From: CAMAXB01 sp964476565
GTDB lineage: Bacteria; Verrucomicrobiota; Verrucomicrobiia; Opitutales; Opitutaceae
Direction of reading: 5' to 3'
DNA: 64,000 bases
NCBI GenBank assembly: GCA_964476565.1
Contig: CAYZBG010000019.1
Coordinates: 4,242-68,241, forward strand
The position numbers were made by a program, and so were the translations under genes. Below, piece after piece: positions 1-10,000 of this stretch. Position 1 is the stretch's first letter. Each line of letters begins with the position of its first letter. The notes beneath the pieces were generated by a model. The model was given only the letters and a program-made list of their open reading frames with translations, searched no databases and was not told where the DNA came from.

Positions 1-75
1 CTCGGAGGCGTGCCCGACGCGCCGCAACGCTGCGGTGGCGGATGAGCCGGCTCGCAACCCTGATTATTCATCGCG

Positions 76-1233
76 ATGAACCGAAGCTTGGTTTCCCTTG
101 GTGTGTGGCTCCTGGTGTCCGGCCTCTCAGGGACCGCGATGCGGGCAACGACGGAGAGTGCGTTGCCCACCCTGGCGCACTACGAACGGTACGTGGCGAT
201 CGACCAGGTCTGCGGCTGGCCGCTGCTGGTCGCGCTGCCGTCGGGCGAGATCGGCGCCTTTCTCTGGCCGATGCCGAGTCACGGTTACTCGGAGGGTGCG
301 GTGGAGTTTTGGCGCAGCCGCGACGGCGGACAATCGTGGCAAAAGGTCGGTGTGCCGGTCGCGCATGCGTCGGGCGAGAACCGCATGAACCACGCTGGCG
401 GGGTGAATCACGAAGGCGAATGGGTCGCGATGGTGGGTGGCTGGAACAACCGGCAACCCGCCCTGGGCCGGCCGGCCGCGGAGTTGCAGGCGTCGGCTGT
501 GCCCTTCAGCCAGTCGCGCACGCTCGCGCCGGTGCCGGCCGTGTCCGGCGACGGCGGTCGCACCTGGCAGACCTTTGAGGCGATTCCGTCACCCACTCCG
601 GAAGACGGCCAGGGCTACGTTCCGTACGGGCGCATCGGCCGGCTGCCCGACGGAGAACTGGGTGTGGTGCTGTATCGCGGCGACACGGCGTTCTATGTCA
701 GTCGGGACGGCGGCCGCACCTGGGCCCGCCGCGGCCAGCTCTCAGGCCGGCGCACCGAAAACGAGACCGCCTGGGTGCGGCTGGCGAATGGTGAACTTTT
801 TGCCGCGGCGCGCACCTATGGCGCCAGCCAGGTCGTGGCGCGGCGCTCCGCCGACGGGGGCCGCACCTGGACCCGCGAGGGCGACCTGACGTTGCCCGGC
901 CAGCACCCAGCGGACCTCACGGTGCTCCCCGACGGACGCGTCCTGCTGACCTACGGGGTGCGCAACTCCGGCCAGTGGGCGGTGCACGTGCGCATCGGCG
1001 ATCCCGAGGCGCGCACATGGTCGGCGCCGCTGGCGCTGGTCGATCTTGAGGGGGCGACCGACCAGCGCTTCGCCGACCAGCCGGGGCGCGACGGAGGCTA
1101 TCCGTCCACGGTGGTGCTCGAGGACGGCCTGCTGGTCACCGCTTACTACTCGCGCGGCATGCCGTCGCACAACCGCTACCACGTCGGCGTGGTGCGCTGG
1201 CGGCTGCCGGCGGAGCCGGCGACGTCGCGGTGA
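76..1233 (+). CDS. sialidase-like (BNR/Asp-box) exported protein
   Basis: A 385-residue protein with an N-terminal signal peptide (about residues 1-24, hydrophobic VSLGVWLLVSGLSG core). Four Asp-box motifs of the form S-x-D-x-G-x-x-W are visible: SRDGGQSW (81-88), SGDGGRTW (157-164), SRDGGRTW (209-216) and SADGGRTW (258-265). Their regular spacing fits a beta-propeller of the exo-sialidase superfamily (BNR repeats). The family includes sialidases and other glycan-binding or glycan-cleaving enzymes, so the substrate cannot be named. It is convergent with the PhoD-like gene, only 25 bp away. Probably a periplasmic or outer-surface glycan-active protein. Confidence 0.8.
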   Translation: MNRSLVSLGVWLLVSGLSGTAMRATTESALPTLAHYERYVAIDQVCGWPLLVALPSGEIGAFLWPMPSHGYSEGAVEFWRSRDGGQSWQKVGVPVAHASGENRMNHAGGVNHEGEWVAMVGGWNNRQPALGRPAAELQASAVPFSQSRTLAPVPAVSGDGGRTWQTFEAIPSPTPEDGQGYVPYGRIGRLPDGELGVVLYRGDTAFYVSRDGGRTWARRGQLSGRRTENETAWVRLANGELFAAARTYGASQVVARRSADGGRTWTREGDLTLPGQHPADLTVLPDGRVLLTYGVRNSGQWAVHVRIGDPEARTWSAPLALVDLEGATDQRFADQPGRDGGYPSTVVLEDGLLVTAYYSRGMPSHNRYHVGVVRWRLPAEPATSR

Positions 1234-1258
1234 GGGCCGACCGCTTGAGACCTCGCGG

Positions 1259-2839
1259 TCAGCTCACGCGGTTCAGCTGCGGCCGCCCGGATTCGACCCT
1301 GAAGGTCGCGCGGGTGACGAGCGGAGCGCCGGGCCGCGTCACATACGGAACGGTGCGGTAGTGGGTGGTCCAGCCGTCGGGGGTGACGTCACAGTGCACG
1401 TAGCCGCGCTCGGCGTTGTGGAACTTGACGAAGGGATTCTCGGCGAGCGTTGCCGCCAGGGTGCGCGGCTCGGCGGTGCCGTCGCCGCCGGAGCTGATCG
1501 ACGTGCCGACGAACTCGACACCGACGCTGCGCCCGTCGAGTCCGTCGAAATCCGCCACCAGTTCGTTGGCCCAGTGGGTGTGGATGTCGCCGGTGAGCAC
1601 GACCGGATTGCGGATGCGGCGCTCGAGGAAATGCCGGAGCAGGAGACGGCGTTCGAATTCGTACCCGGGCCACTGGTCCATGCTCACGGTCAGGTCGGGT
1701 CCGGCCATGCGGTCGACCCGCGCCATCATGATCTGCTGGGCGAGCACATTCCACGCCGCGGGTGACTGTTCGAGACCGCGCAGCAGCCAGTCGCGCTGGG
1801 TGCGTCCGAGCACCGTGGCCTCCGGATTGAGCGCATCGGGGCAGGGCGCCTTGTTGCCGTCGCCGCAGGGCTGGTCGGTGCGGTACTGGCGCGTGTCGAG
1901 CACGTGAAAGGTCGCCAGCCGTCCGTAGTCAAAGCGTCGATACAACGTGAGGTCGGGTCCGGTTGGACGCGCGGAGGCCCGCAGCGGCATCATCTCGTAG
2001 TAGGCCTGGTAGGCGGCGGCCCGCCGGCGCAGGAAGACCTCCCGCGGCACGTCGTCCTGCGGAATGTCGGCGGCGTAGTTGTTGTCCACCTCATGATCGT
2101 CCCATGTCACCAGCCAGGGAGCCGCGGCGTGGGCGGCCTGGAGGGCGGGGTCGAGCTTGTAGAGGGCATACCGCGCCCGGTAGTCGTCGAGGGTGAGGAT
2201 TTCCGGACCGTTGTGGCGGCGCACCTGGCCGTCCCGCGCGTTGCCCTCGTAGATGTAGTCGCCGAGGTGGATGACGAGGTCGTTGTCCTCGCGCGCGAGG
2301 TGATCGAGCGCGGTGTAATGCCCGGCCTCGTAGTGCTGACAGGAGGCGAACGAGAAACGCAGGCGGCCGGGAAGGGCGGAAGGCGCCGGCGCGGTGCGGG
2401 TCCGGCCTGTCGCACTCCGCTCACCGCCGGCGGTGAAGCGGTACCAGTACCAGCGGTCAGGGCGGAGGCCGCTCACTTCGACGTGTACGGAATGGCCCCA
2501 CTCCGGCCGCGCCATCGCGGTGCCGGACCGAACCGGCCGGCCCAGGTCCTCGGTCTCGCCGATCTCCCATCGGACCTCCACGGGCACGGGCGGCATGCCG
2601 CCGCCGGGCGCGAGCGGTTCGGGGGCCAGGCGGGTCCAGAGCACCATTCCGTCGGGAGACGGTTCGCCGGAGGCAACGCCAAGGGTGAAGGGAGGTGCGG
2701 TGAAACGCGGCGCTGCCGTCGGGTTGGACACGGAGCGGCAGCTCGACAACCAGGTGGCGGCCGCGAGGGTGGCGGAGGAAGCGACGAAGGCGCGCCGGGA
2801 AACGACGGCCGCGGGACGGACGGGGCGGGGTGGGGGCAT
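1259..2839 (-). CDS. phoD: PhoD-family alkaline phosphatase, Tat-exported
   Basis: A 526-residue protein. The open frame extends upstream into rlmN, but the ATG at 2839 starts a convincing Tat signal (SRRAFVASSA near residue 14) ending in an LSSC lipobox-like site, so that start is chosen. PhoD signatures follow: an N-terminal beta-sandwich (about 50-155), FASCQ (164-168), HLGDYIYE (191-198), WDDHEVDNN (246-254) and LTGDIHTHW in the last third, matching the metal-binding residues of the Ca/Fe-dependent phosphodiesterase/alkaline phosphatase family. Family members hydrolyse phosphomonoesters and diesters outside the cytoplasm to scavenge phosphate. It lies 86 bp downstream of rlmN on the same strand. 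Confidence 0.88.
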   Translation of the reverse strand: MPPPRPVRPAAVVSRRAFVASSATLAAATWLSSCRSVSNPTAAPRFTAPPFTLGVASGEPSPDGMVLWTRLAPEPLAPGGGMPPVPVEVRWEIGETEDLGRPVRSGTAMARPEWGHSVHVEVSGLRPDRWYWYRFTAGGERSATGRTRTAPAPSALPGRLRFSFASCQHYEAGHYTALDHLAREDNDLVIHLGDYIYEGNARDGQVRRHNGPEILTLDDYRARYALYKLDPALQAAHAAAPWLVTWDDHEVDNNYAADIPQDDVPREVFLRRRAAAYQAYYEMMPLRASARPTGPDLTLYRRFDYGRLATFHVLDTRQYRTDQPCGDGNKAPCPDALNPEATVLGRTQRDWLLRGLEQSPAAWNVLAQQIMMARVDRMAGPDLTVSMDQWPGYEFERRLLLRHFLERRIRNPVVLTGDIHTHWANELVADFDGLDGRSVGVEFVGTSISSGGDGTAEPRTLAATLAENPFVKFHNAERGYVHCDVTPDGWTTHYRTVPYVTRPGAPLVTRATFRVESGRPQLNRVS

Positions 2840-2925
2840 GCCTTCGAGCCCAAGCCGACGCTCGGGGTCCGTCAAGCAGCCGGACGTGACATTGCGGTGT
2901 CGCGTGCCGGGAGGTGATGGCGCGC

Positions 2926-4062
2926 TCAGGTCGCGACCGGCGCGACCGGCGCGGCCGCGGCGGCGCGGTCGGCCTCGGTCTTGAGTCGGAGCTGGCCGCA
3001 GGCGGCGTCGATGTCGTGCCCCTTCTCGCGTCGCAGCGTAACGGATACGCGGGCGGCGCGCAGGATGTCGGCGAAGCGCTCCTGGCGGGTGACGGACGGG
3101 CGCTTCCACGGCAGACCCTGGACCGTGTTGTAGGGAATCAGGTTCACGTGGGCGTGCAGGTCGAGGGCGATGTCGCGCAGCTTCTCGGCCTGTTCCAGGC
3201 TGTCGTTGATCTCCTCGATGAGGATGAACTCGAGCGTGACCATGCGGCCGTGCTTGTCGGAGAAGGCCTTGATCGCGGGCAGCAGCTTGGCGAGCGGGTA
3301 GGCCTTGTTGACCGGCATGATCTTCTCGCGGACCTCGTCGGTCGCGCCATGCAGGGAGATGGCGAGGCGGATGCCGAGCGGCTCCTCCGCGAGCTTGAGG
3401 ATCTTCGGCACGAGGCCGCTGGTGGAAAGGGTGATGCGGCGGGCACCGAAGCCCAGGCCCCAGTCGGCGTTCACGATGGTGAGGGCCCGGATGATCGCGT
3501 CGTAGTTGGCGAGCGGCTCGCCCATACCCATGACCACGATGTTGTCGAACGACGCCAGCTCCTGCCGGGCGCGCGGCGTGCGGGCGTCCTCGCGGTAGCA
3601 GACCTGGAGCAACTGGGCGACGATCTCGCCGGCGTTGAGGTCGCGCTTAAGTCCGGCCAGGCCGGAGGCGCAGAAGGCACAGGCCATGGCGCAACCCACC
3701 TGCGTTGAGATGCAGATGGTCTTGCGGGAGTGGTCGAGGCCCACGCCCTCCTGCGGGGCGCGGATGATCACTGTCTCGATGAGGGACTGGTCGCCGAGCT
3801 CGAGCAGCAGCTTGTCCGTGACGTCGTGGGACTGTTTGCCGAGCAGGAGGGTGGCCGGCATGAGTTCGAAGGTCTCGGCCAGCCAGGTGCGCAGGGCCTT
3901 CGGCAGGTTGGTCATCTCCTCCCAGGAACGGGCGCGTTTCTTGTAGACCCAGTCGAGGATCTGGCGCGCACGAAAGGCCGGCTCGCCGCGCGCGGCGAGG
4001 CGCTCGGTGAGGGATGCGAGGGTTTCGCCGGTCAGCGGCGGACGCGCGGGAACGAACTTCAT
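2926..4062 (-). CDS. rlmN: 23S rRNA (adenine-C2)-methyltransferase RlmN
   Basis: A 378-residue radical-SAM enzyme. The cluster motif CAMACAFC places the three iron-sulfur Cys at about 124, 128 and 131. The N-terminal accessory domain (RARQILDWVYKK), the GMGEPLANYD motif and a C-terminal Cys in DAACGQLR, the expected methyl-carrying or resolving Cys, are all present. RlmN methylates C2 of A2503 in 23S rRNA and A37 of some tRNAs, using two SAM molecules. Length is typical. Its start lies head-to-head with the permease gene, so the two probably share a small divergent promoter region. Confidence 0.95.
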   Translation of the reverse strand: MKFVPARPPLTGETLASLTERLAARGEPAFRARQILDWVYKKRARSWEEMTNLPKALRTWLAETFELMPATLLLGKQSHDVTDKLLLELGDQSLIETVIIRAPQEGVGLDHSRKTICISTQVGCAMACAFCASGLAGLKRDLNAGEIVAQLLQVCYREDARTPRARQELASFDNIVVMGMGEPLANYDAIIRALTIVNADWGLGFGARRITLSTSGLVPKILKLAEEPLGIRLAISLHGATDEVREKIMPVNKAYPLAKLLPAIKAFSDKHGRMVTLEFILIEEINDSLEQAEKLRDIALDLHAHVNLIPYNTVQGLPWKRPSVTRQERFADILRAARVSVTLRREKGHDIDAACGQLRLKTEADRAAAAAPVAPVAT

Positions 4063-4129
4063 GGTTGGCGTGACACAGGGATCCTACCACAAAGGCGCGG
4101 CCCGACCGCAAAGACAATCCCGCCACCGC

Positions 4130-5248
4130 GTGAACCTGCTCCACCGCCACCTCTTTTGGAACGTGCTCGCCACCTGTGCGGCCGCGGTGGGCCTGTTTGC
4201 CTTTGTGCTGATGGTGGGCAACGCGCTCAAGGACCTGTTGTCGTACGCCTTGGCGGGCCAGATTTCGCCGGAAGCCCTGGTTACGCTGCTCCTGCTCCTG
4301 CCGCCCTACGTGCTGGCGTACGCCCTGCCGATGGGGATTTTGACCGGCGTGCTGCTCGTGCTCGGGCGCATGTCGTCCCAGCACGAGATCACGGCGATGC
4401 GCGCGGCCGGGCTGAGCCTCGGCTATATTGCACGCCCGATCTTCATCCTCGGCGCCTTGGGCACGCTGCTCTCGCTCGGCCTCAATTTCTACTACATGCC
4501 GCAGGCGCGCACCGCCTACAAGGAGACGCTGGCGGAGTCGCTGCGGCAGAATCCCCTGAGCTTCATCGTGCCGAAGACATTCATCCGCAACTTCCCCAAC
4601 GTCGTCGTGTACGTCGGGCAGAAGGACGGGATGGAGTTGCGCGACTTCTGGCTGTGGCAGCTCGACGAACAGAAGCGGGTGAAGGTCTTCGCCCGCGCCG
4701 CGACCGGCCGCTTCGACTACGACGAGGAGGCCAACCGACTCGTGCTCACGCTGCGTCAGGTGACGGTGGAGAACCGCCAGGACGACGCGCTGGAGGATTT
4801 CTCGAAGCAGATGACGACCGGTACCTTCGAGGAGTTCCCGGTCGAACTGGAGCTGGACCGGATCTTTGGGCGCACGACGCGGCGGACCAAGTTGAGCGAG
4901 CTCACGTACGACCAGTTGCGCGCCGAGATGGAACGCCTCAGTGACCCGGAACAGCGTCTCGAACAGATCAAGGTCGCGATCGCCTTCCACGAAAAAGCCT
5001 CGAGTGCGTTCGCGGTGTTCGCGTTCGCGCTGCTGGCCGTGCCCCTGGGCATCAAGGTCTCGCGCGCCGAGACCTCGGCCAACCTCGGCGTGGCGCTGGT
5101 CCTCGTGATGATCTACTATTTCCTGACGGTCACGGCCGGCTGGCTCGAGAATGCTCCCGAGATGCGCCCCGATCTGCTCCTGTGGGTGCCGACGGTGATG
5201 TTCATTCTGGTTGGCGGCATGCTCTTCCGGCGCACCGATCGCGCGTAG
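4130..5248 (+). CDS. LptF/LptG (YjgP/YjgQ) family permease
   Basis: About 372 residues from a GTG at 4130 (VNLLHRHLFWN). In-frame ATGs upstream at 4007 and 4061 would overlap rlmN and add a non-conserved tail, so GTG is preferred, though without a clear ribosome-binding site. Two transmembrane helices near the N-terminus, a central periplasmic domain (about 100-260) and three or four C-terminal helices (AVFAFALLAVPLGIKVSR, then two more) give the LptF/LptG topology. These proteins form the membrane part of the Lpt ABC exporter that extracts lipopolysaccharide from the inner membrane. The partner permease and LptB are not in the window, so F versus G is undecided. Confidence 0.82.
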   Translation: MNLLHRHLFWNVLATCAAAVGLFAFVLMVGNALKDLLSYALAGQISPEALVTLLLLLPPYVLAYALPMGILTGVLLVLGRMSSQHEITAMRAAGLSLGYIARPIFILGALGTLLSLGLNFYYMPQARTAYKETLAESLRQNPLSFIVPKTFIRNFPNVVVYVGQKDGMELRDFWLWQLDEQKRVKVFARAATGRFDYDEEANRLVLTLRQVTVENRQDDALEDFSKQMTTGTFEEFPVELELDRIFGRTTRRTKLSELTYDQLRAEMERLSDPEQRLEQIKVAIAFHEKASSAFAVFAFALLAVPLGIKVSRAETSANLGVALVLVMIYYFLTVTAGWLENAPEMRPDLLLWVPTVMFILVGGMLFRRTDRA

Positions 5249-5321
5249 CCGGTTGCCGGCCCGGTTTGCGCTTGAGTCTGCCGGTGGATGGGAGCAAGGA
5301 AACATCACCCCGCCCCAGACC

Positions 5322-5855
5322 ATGCCACCCACCGACTCCGAGACCGCGCGTTGGTTTGCCGAGGAGGTTCAACCCCACGAATCGACGCTGCGCGGTTACC
5401 TCCACCGCATCGCTGCCTGGACCGATATCGACGACCTCGTGCAGGAAACGTACACGCGCCTGCTGCGCGTGCGGGCGAAAGGCGAGGTGCGGTCCACGCG
5501 CGGCCTGCTCTTTGCCACGGCGCGGAACGCAGCCCGCGATCTGTTTCGCCGGCGTGCGGTGGCGCGCACCGGCTCGGTGGCCGAGCTGGATTGCACGCAG
5601 GTGGCCGATGAGGCGCCGGCTCCTGACGAGGCGGTGGCCCGCTCCCAGGAGGTCGAACTCTTGTCCGCCGCGATTGCCGCGCTGCCCGAGCGCTGCCGGG
5701 AAGTGTTTGTGTTGCGCCGATTCGAAGGCCTGTCGCACCGCGAAATTGCGGAGCGCATGAACATCTCGGAACACACGGTGGAAGTTCAGCTCACCAAGGC
5801 CCTGCGGCGGTGTGAGGATTTCTTTGAGCAGAAGGGGGCTCTGCCCGTCGCATGA
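5322..5855 (+). CDS. ECF RNA polymerase sigma factor, FecI-like
   Basis: 177 residues from the ATG at 5322; the frame stays open upstream but that part is unconserved. Region 2 shows DIDDLVQETYTRLLRV, and region 4 shows LPERCREVFVLRRFEGLSHR followed by a helix-turn-helix and SEHTVEVQLTKALRRC. It resembles FecI-type extracytoplasmic-function sigma factors. Its stop overlaps the start of the FecR-like gene (ATGA at 5852-5855), and a TonB-dependent receptor follows, so it is inferred to be the output of a trans-envelope signalling operon that senses a ligand bound by that receptor. Confidence 0.9.
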   Translation: MPPTDSETARWFAEEVQPHESTLRGYLHRIAAWTDIDDLVQETYTRLLRVRAKGEVRSTRGLLFATARNAARDLFRRRAVARTGSVAELDCTQVADEAPAPDEAVARSQEVELLSAAIAALPERCREVFVLRRFEGLSHREIAERMNISEHTVEVQLTKALRRCEDFFEQKGALPVA

Positions 5856-6880
5856 AGCCGGCCTCCTCCAGCAATCCCGGTCCCGACGCCCGCGACGAGC
5901 GGGTGCGACGCGACGCAGCGGCGGCCTGGGTGGTCCGCCACGACCGCGGCTTGTCCGCGGACGAGCAGCAGGCGTTTGCCGCGTGGCTCGAAGCCGACAG
6001 CCGGAACGAGGCCGCCTGGCGGCGCTCGGCGGCGGTGTGGGGGCGGTTCGAGGGTGCGCCGGCGGTGCGACGCGGTCCCGCCGCCCCGGCAAAGCGGCCG
6101 GCGCCGGTGGTGCGTTGGTTCGCGGGCGCGCTCGCGGCGGCCGCGGCGCTGACGTTGGCGATCTATGTTGCCCTGCCTGAACGCACGTCCGCACCGGATG
6201 CTACGGTGGCCGCCCTGGCCCCGGCGGCGGTGCCGGAGACGCGGCTGCTCGCCGACGGCACGCAGGTCCGGTTGAACGCCGGCGCGACGGTCGTCGAGGC
6301 CTACACGGCCCACGAACGCCGGGTGCGGCTCGTTCGGGGCGAGGCTTACTTTGCGGTCACCAAGGATCCCGCCCGTCCCTTTGTGGTCGAGGCGGACGGG
6401 GTGCGGATCGAGGCGGTGGGCACGGCGTTTGGCGTCGCCCTGCAGCCGGGCATGGTGGACGTGCTCGTCACCGAGGGAACCGTGCGGGTCGATGCACCGG
6501 CGGATGCCGCTGGGACGGAACCGGCGCCGGCCCCCCTGGTCACCGCGGGTCACCGTGCGGTGGTGTCCCGTGCCGCCGATGCGCCGGCCGCCGGCGTGGT
6601 CGTGACGGAAGTCGACATGGTGGAAGTCAACCGGGCCAACGCCTGGCGCGGCGGTTTGCTTCGCCTTGGCGGAGCGACGCTCGCGGAACTGGCGGCCGAG
6701 TTTGAGCGGCAGACTGGGCGCAGGCTCGTGCTGAACGATCCGGAGCTGCGCGATTTGCGCGTCGGCGGCCGTTTCCCCGGTCACGACATCGACGGGTTTG
6801 TCCGGGTGTTGGAGGACCACTATGAGGTGCGGGTGCGCCGCGAGGCGGACGGCACACTGGTCCTCGAGCGTGCCCGTTGA
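5852..6880 (+). CDS. FecR-family anti-sigma regulator
   Basis: 342 residues. The cytoplasmic N-terminal domain (about 12-62, AAAWVVRHDRGLSADEQQAF ... AWRRSAAVW) is the sigma-binding DUF4880-type region. One transmembrane helix follows (about 88-108). The periplasmic FecR domain spans about 125-220 (RLLADGTQVRLNAGATVV, VRGEAYFAV, GTAFGV), and a C-terminal STN-like subdomain (about 268-340) should contact the receptor's N-terminal signalling domain. Translational coupling to the sigma factor and the downstream receptor fits the classical FecI-FecR-FecA logic. Ligand unknown. Confidence 0.9.
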   Translation: MKPASSSNPGPDARDERVRRDAAAAWVVRHDRGLSADEQQAFAAWLEADSRNEAAWRRSAAVWGRFEGAPAVRRGPAAPAKRPAPVVRWFAGALAAAAALTLAIYVALPERTSAPDATVAALAPAAVPETRLLADGTQVRLNAGATVVEAYTAHERRVRLVRGEAYFAVTKDPARPFVVEADGVRIEAVGTAFGVALQPGMVDVLVTEGTVRVDAPADAAGTEPAPAPLVTAGHRAVVSRAADAPAAGVVVTEVDMVEVNRANAWRGGLLRLGGATLAELAAEFERQTGRRLVLNDPELRDLRVGGRFPGHDIDGFVRVLEDHYEVRVRREADGTLVLERAR

Positions 6881-7002
6881 AGCGCCGCGACGGCGAAAAA
6901 ATCAAAAATTCCGATAACGGAATCCGGCGGGGTCGCCGTCCTCCTTATGCGCACAGCGATTGTGCGCTTCACCCCGCATGCCCCGTTCTTCACCGTACCC
7001 GC

Positions 7003-10000
7003 ATGATCTGTCGCCCGTTCTCGGCGCTGCAGGCCGCGCGCGTGCCCGGGGTGCTTCCGCGCCGGCTGGCCGGTCTCGTTGCCGCCTGGATCTTCCTCGC
7101 GGCCGGGGCGGCGCTGGCCCTGGCGGCCGGGAGCGCGCCGGCACGTCCGCCGCCGGATGTTCCGCGCCCGTTTCACATCCCGGCGGGCGAGGGGCAGATC
7201 GCCTTGGAGCAATTCGCCGAGCAGGCGGATGCCTCCATCGTCTACCTCGTCGCCCACGTGCAAGGAGTCCGGACCCCGGCGGTGCGGGGTGACTTCACCC
7301 CGCGTGAGGCCCTCCAGCGCCTGCTGACCGGCACGGCGCTCACCCTCGAGGAAGATGCCCGGACCGGCACCTTCACTCTCAAACGCGGCGCGAAGCGCGC
7401 CGCGGACCCCGCCGCTTTGTCCCCTTTACCCCCGGAACGTGACGTTCCCCCCAAGCAGACCATGAAACGCAAGACTTTGATCACGGTGCTCGCCGGCTGG
7501 CTCGGCCTGGTCGCCGCGCCCGCGCAGCCCTCCCCCGAAACTCCCGCCCCCGAAACCGGCAGCCTGACCGGCACGGTGTTGAACGAAACAAACGGAACCT
7601 TCGTCGCGAATGCCCGCGTGACCATCGCGGCCCACGGCCTCGAGGCGTTCACCGACACGTACGGCCGTTACCAGTTGGCGCGGGTGCCGGCCGGCCCGGC
7701 CAGCGTGCGCGTCGATTACATCGGGTTCCCGGCCATCACCCACGTGGTGCAGGTGGCTGCGGGTCAGGCTGCGGTCCGCGACTTCACGCTGCGGTCCAAG
7801 ACGGTGACCGGGGACGAGACGATCACGCTCGATGCCTTCACGGTCGCCGCCCAGGCGGACATGGCGGCGTCGGACGTGGCGGTGAACGAGCAGCGTTACG
7901 CGCCGTCGATCAAGAACATCGTGGCGACGGATTCGTTTGCGGACATCGCGGACGGCAACGTCGGCGAGTTTGCGAAATTCCTGCCCGGCGTGGTGTTGAA
8001 CCGCAACGGCAGCGACGGCACGACGATCTCCCTCGGTGGCGTTCCGCCCAGCGGCACGCCCATTCTGGTCGACGGCAACGGCCTCGCCAGTGCGGCGAGT
8101 TCGAGCCCGAGCCGGCAGATCGAGTTCGAGAACATGTCGATCAACAGCATGGCCCGCGTTGAGGTCGACCGCTCGCCCATGCCCGACTCGCCCGCCAGTG
8201 CGATCGGCGGCTCGGTCAACCTGATCAGCAAAAGCGCCTTCGAACGCACCAAGCCGCTCTACACCTTCAAGGTCTATGCGTCGTTCCCGGAGGAGGACTT
8301 CTCGTTCAAGAAGCAGCCGGGCCCCTTCGACAAGAAGACGTACTGGTATCAGCCGAACCTCGAGTTCAGCGCCATCGTGCCGGTCAGCCGGAGATTTGGC
8401 TTCACCGTCAACGGCATCAGCACGCGCACGATCAACAACGGTCCGGGCACGACGCAGGACTGGGTGCCGCACCAGCTGGCGCAGTCGGCCAATTATCCCG
8501 CAACCACGCCCGACGCGCCCTACCTCGCCCGCTGGCGCGTGCAGGAGCGCCCGAAGATCACGCGCCGCGAGCAGATCAGCGCCACCGCCGACTGGCGGGT
8601 GACCGAGCACGGTGTGCTCACGCTCGGCATGCAGTACGCGTTCTTCAATTCGAACTGGTGGGTGCGCCAGCTGAACTTCGACGTCGGACGCGTCGCGTCG
8701 TTCGGCGACGACTTCACCCAGGGCGCGGCCGGAGCCGGCTTCGTGCAGACCGTCTATGACGCAACCGACAAGCATGGCACGACCTACATGCCCAGCCTCC
8801 GCTACCGACACCGCGGCCCGGTCTGGGACTGGCAGATCGGCGGCGCGTTCTCCCGCGCCTCGAATTACTACCGCGACATCGACAAGGGCTATTTCCAGGC
8901 GAGCAACGCCTTCTTCCGCAACCTGACCATCCGCTTCGAGGACTTCGGTTACGAGGCGCCCCGGGTCGTCGACGTGCGCGACGCCCAGGGTAACCCGGTC
9001 GATGCGTATGACCTTTCCAACTACCGCCTCGAGGCTGTGACCGCCCGGTGGCTGACCAGCTCGGACATCGTGCGCACCGCCTTCTTCAATGCGAAGCGTG
9101 ACCTCGGCTTCAAGGTGCCTTTCACGGTAAAGACCGGCATCGACGTGCGCTCGCAGTCGCGCGACATCCGGCGTCCGAACACGACGCGCCAGTTCGTCGG
9201 CGCCGACGGGATCGCCCGCACCGCGGACGACAACGCCGACCAGTGGTACGATCCCATCTATTCGCAGAAGGACCTGCTCTACGGTCCCCGGATGGAGTGG
9301 ATGAACCTTGCTGCCATCGGGTCCACCTACGCCAGCAATCCGGCGTACTTCCCCCAGACGGCCGCGCAGGAGTACAGCGACCATCGCAACCAGGTCACGG
9401 GCTCGCAGGCCATCACCGAGACCATCGTCGCGCCGTATGTGCGGTTTGACACGAAGCTCTGGGACGGCCGCGTGCTCGTCTCGGGCGGCGTGCGTTACGA
9501 GCGGACCGACGACGAAGGCGTCGGTCCGTTGATCGACCCGACGGCCATCTATCAACGCGACGCCAACGGTGAGATCGTGCGCAACAGCGCCGGTCAGCCC
9601 GTGGTCATCGCACCGCTCAATTCGCTGCTGGGCTCGCAACTCGCCTACGTCGAGCGTGGATCCAGCACCCAGTCCGACTACGACGGGTACTTCCCGAGCC
9701 TCAACACCTCGTTCATCCTCCGGCCCAACCTGATTGCCCGCGTGTCCTACGGCCGGTCGATCAATCGCCCCGACTTCGGCAACATCCTGCCCTCGATGTC
9801 GCTGCCGGACACGGAGAGCACCTCCCGCACGATCACGCTCACGAATCCCGACCTGCAGCCGTGGATCGCCGACAGTTATGGCGTGGCGTTGGAGTACTAT
9901 TTCAACGAGCCCTCCACCGGAGTCGTCTCCGCCCGGGCCTACCGTCGCGACATCTCCGACTTCTGGGGCGCCGTCACGGTGCCCGCGAGCGACGACGTGC

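Noticed and set aside
1..45. possible tail of an upstream gene (frame 1 ends at a TGA at 43-45)
   Set aside because: Only 14 codons visible; no way to tell it from chance.
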